64,000 bases of DNA from Flavobacterium sp. ALJ2 (GTDB taxonomy: Bacteria > Bacteroidota > Bacteroidia > Flavobacteriales > Flavobacteriaceae), in contig NZ_JADNRC010000004.1 in the NCBI RefSeq assembly GCF_015594725.1, positions 62,001-126,000 of the forward strand. Reading direction: 5' to 3'. Shown in pieces: positions 62,065 to 64,000 of the stretch. The notes under the pieces were generated by a model. That model made no database searches and had not been told where the DNA came from. It saw only the letters and a list, made by a program, of their open reading frames with translations. The number at the start of each line of letters is the position of its first letter. Within the stretch, counting starts at the first letter, position 1. The translations under genes were made by a program, and so were the position numbers.

Positions 62065-63131
62065 TGCCAATTTTTCATTAGGAAGTTTATCCAGTTTTGG
62101 TGGAAGATTTTTTTCAAATCTTCTTCAGAGTAACCATGGCTCCTAAAGATGAAAACTAATTTTTGTAAATCGGCTATGGTGTCTAAATCATATGGTGTTT
62201 GTTCTGTTCCAAATGCTCCATCTAAATCTGAACCGATGCCTATATGATTTGCATTTCCTGCTAATTGACATATATGATCCATATGCTTAAAAACAGTTTC
62301 TAAGTTACATTGCATATCAATTGGGGTAGAAATGCCTCTTTGCCAATTGGAAACTAACATCCAGGCATCTAAGGCACCTCCTATTATTGATCCCCTATTG
62401 ATAAGTTCTTTAATTTGATCATCGCTATATTGTCTGTTATGATTTACTAAACTTCGGCAGTTGTTATGACTTGCCCAAATTGGACCGTTAAAATTTTCTA
62501 ATGCTTGCCAAAATGCATCATCGCATAAATGAGTTGCATCCAAGATAATGTTTAAGCGTTCCATTTCTTTAAGTAGTTCGATTCCTTTTGTTCCCATTTT
62601 TCCAGTTGAATCTGTTCCGTTGGCATAACGACCTGGGCCATAATGTGCTGGTCCGATAGCTCTTAGTCCGTAGTTGTATGCTTTTTCGACATACGATATG
62701 TCAATAATTGAATCTGCACCTTCCAAACTTAAGATGTATCCAATAGGTTTTTTATCATTTGGAGTGCCATCATTCCATAATTCAATTTGTTTTTGAAGGG
62801 ATTTTTTATCGGTTATTGCAACCATTTCACCTTCTTCTTCCATGCATTTGTACCATGCAACTTGTGCTTGCGTTTGCGCCCAAGCTTGTTGTGGTGAGTT
62901 CCAACCTGGAATTGTACTTTCTGGTTTTACAAAACGTGCTATTTGAGTTGCTACTACAATACCAATGTTTCCTTTTCTTAAATCTGGAAACGATACAGTA
63001 GCTTTTTCTCTGTCGGGTTTGTCATTCATTCCTTTTTCTAAATGACGTAAGGTCGTTACATCATTTCTTAAATCTCTGTTCCATTCCATAGCATTCATGC
63101 TTAGGTCTAGGTGTGCATCAAATATGAACAT
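62061..63131 (-). CDS. Membrane-dipeptidase-type (M19) dipeptidase
   Basis: A 356-residue zinc dipeptidase of the renal-dipeptidase family. Metal ligands are the DAHLDL pair (His7, Asp9), the glutamate in LSLEGADSI and the histidines of DATHLCDDAFW and SHNNCRSL. The SDLDGAFG segment completes the barrel. The family cleaves dipeptides and tolerates a D-residue at the C-terminal position. It has no signal peptide, so it is likely cytoplasmic. It lies 20 bases downstream of the D-threonine-aldolase-like gene on the same strand, which suggests a joint role with D-amino-acid-containing peptides. Confidence 0.93.
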   Translation of the reverse strand: MFIFDAHLDLSMNAMEWNRDLRNDVTTLRHLEKGMNDKPDREKATVSFPDLRKGNIGIVVATQIARFVKPESTIPGWNSPQQAWAQTQAQVAWYKCMEEEGEMVAITDKKSLQKQIELWNDGTPNDKKPIGYILSLEGADSIIDISYVEKAYNYGLRAIGPAHYGPGRYANGTDSTGKMGTKGIELLKEMERLNIILDATHLCDDAFWQALENFNGPIWASHNNCRSLVNHNRQYSDDQIKELINRGSIIGGALDAWMLVSNWQRGISTPIDMQCNLETVFKHMDHICQLAGNANHIGIGSDLDGAFGTEQTPYDLDTIADLQKLVFIFRSHGYSEEDLKKIFHQNWINFLMKNWH

Positions 63132-63151
63132 AGCGTAGCAGTGTTTTATTT

Positions 63152-64000
63152 TTAAATACTTATTTTTTTATTGCGTGCAAGAACATTCCATTGTGCGTAA
63201 ATGTCTTGTTGAGAGTTTATGACTTGAACTGTTTCGTATAGAGCGCAAGTTGGGCAAATATGATAGGGAATAGCATAAATGGAATCTCCTATATTGTATT
63301 GTTTGTTTCCTGTATTTTCTAATACTAGGTGTTCTTCCGAGTGTGATATTGGAATTAATTTGTCATCGTTTAAAATAGTCAGACGTTTGTCTAATGGATT
63401 TTCGGACGCTACAGATTTGTATCCAATATCGATGCATAAAGTGCTTGTCGTGGGTTTAGAAATAACTGTTCCGACTAAAACGGCAGCAGGCTTGAAATTT
63501 TGTTCAGGTAAATTAGTTTGATAATTAATATCCCAGAATATAAATGTGCCTGGACTGCATTCTACATTTTTTTGACTACTATAAAATGGGAATGTATTAG
63601 ATCCTCCAGCAACAATATTTAGTTTATAATCTAGTTTTTGCTCTAGCCTAGAAAGTTTATCGTTTATTTGGGTAAACGTATCTGAGGCTTCTTTAGTTCG
63701 TTGCTCATTTGTACCTTTTAAATGACCGTCGTAGATATGTATTCCTAAAAGGTTTATATTGGATAAATTGATTATTTTATAAATTAAATGTTCCCAATCG
63801 CTTTTATAGTTTATCCCCGTTCGATCCATTCCGGCGTTTATATCAAGATAAATGTTTAATGTTATATTATTTTTTATACCCAATTGAGATAATTCGTTTG
63901 CTGTGTCTAAATTATCAACGATGGTTGAGAAAACAAGATTTGGATATTTTTGCAATAAAGTAATCCATCGTTGTTGCTTTAATCTGGTAGGTTGGTAGGC
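63152..64000 (-). CDS. D-threonine aldolase/alanine racemase-like PLP enzyme (partial)
   Basis: The gene runs off the right edge; its N-terminus and PLP lysine are not in the window. The visible 282 residues include the barrel segment TLNIYLDINAGMDRTGI, typical of D-threonine aldolase and D-serine dehydratase (fold type III). The C-terminal domain has CIDIGYKSVASE and the metal-binding stretch PYHICPTCALYETVQV, where the family has PNHxCPTxNLY. The enzyme would split D-threonine-like beta-hydroxy D-amino acids or dehydrate D-serine. Translation continues in frame to the window end, so any internal start is unlikely. Confidence 0.88.
   Translation of the reverse strand, partial: AYQPTRLKQQRWITLLQKYPNLVFSTIVDNLDTANELSQLGIKNNITLNIYLDINAGMDRTGINYKSDWEHLIYKIINLSNINLLGIHIYDGHLKGTNEQRTKEASDTFTQINDKLSRLEQKLDYKLNIVAGGSNTFPFYSSQKNVECSPGTFIFWDINYQTNLPEQNFKPAAVLVGTVISKPTTSTLCIDIGYKSVASENPLDKRLTILNDDKLIPISHSEEHLVLENTGNKQYNIGDSIYAIPYHICPTCALYETVQVINSQQDIYAQWNVLARNKKISI

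Noticed and set aside
1..64000. CRISPR array, tRNA, rRNA, transposase or prophage genes
   Set aside because: No regular spaced repeats, no tRNA-type T-loop or cloverleaf in any spacer, and no transposase or phage-type product was seen.

Overview
The window looks like a chromosomal segment of a Flavobacterium-type member of the Bacteroidota. The DNA is AT-rich. Several genes are preceded by the Bacteroidota -7 element TAnnTTTG, and Shine-Dalgarno signals are mostly weak. The gene set includes a MoxR/Bat operon, the type IX secretion protein PorZ, HMG-CoA synthase, a diheme-type SdhCAB and a lysine/aspartate-rich BatC. Most genes are ordinary core genes. No tRNA, rRNA, CRISPR array, transposase or prophage was seen.

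Layout. 1-6.7 kb: a truncated patatin/BamA-like gene, a small possibly frameshifted secreted ORF, uvrC, a lipoprotein, then an aspartoacylase-like gene overlapping a 5-formyl-THF cyclo-ligase gene. 6.8-16.6 kb, minus strand: moxR, DUF58, a small four-helix-bundle gene, a DUF4381/BatD-like gene and batA-batE, probably one long operon. 16.8-22.8 kb: aldo/keto reductase, SDR, AlbA_2-type protein, DUF3298 lipoprotein, a Cys/Met PLP enzyme and an outer-membrane barrel. 23.1-31.7 kb: gdhA, porZ, recO, a PQQ-propeller protein and a LolA-like protein. 31.9-37.7 kb: ileS, a TraR/DksA-like gene and lspA, with two Roadblock/LC7 genes and a small basic gene lying between the last two. 37.8-46.6 kb: an AddA-like helicase-nuclease and an AddB-like nuclease, separated by kbl and an OmpA gene. 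46.8-49.0 kb: an alpha/beta hydrolase and an M24 peptidase. 49.3-53.5 kb: an unrecognised three-gene unit (bactofilin-like protein plus two paralogous five-helix membrane proteins). 53.5-58.7 kb: mvaS and sdhCAB. 58.8-64.0 kb: a GH20 hexosaminidase divergent from a DeoR regulator, then a dipeptidase and a truncated D-threonine-aldolase-like gene.

How genes work together. MoxR, DUF58 and the Bat proteins probably form an envelope-associated chaperone/VWA complex. The AddA/AddB pair would process DNA ends, with RecO and UvrC as further repair factors. GdhA, SdhCAB and the Cys/Met enzyme are central metabolism. The last cluster points to salvage of amino-sugar and D-amino-acid compounds.

Less explained parts. 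The three-gene unit at 49.3-53.5 kb is the best candidate for an undescribed system. The Roadblock pair between the TraR/DksA gene and lspA is second. Non-coding structure is also notable: two copies of an inverted-repeat element with AACACATAGAAA ends, a run of short hairpins near 19.8 kb, degenerate short-word repeats in several spacers inside operons, and a 19-bp palindrome upstream of gdhA. All functional calls come from reading the sequence and knowledge of the families; no database search was run.
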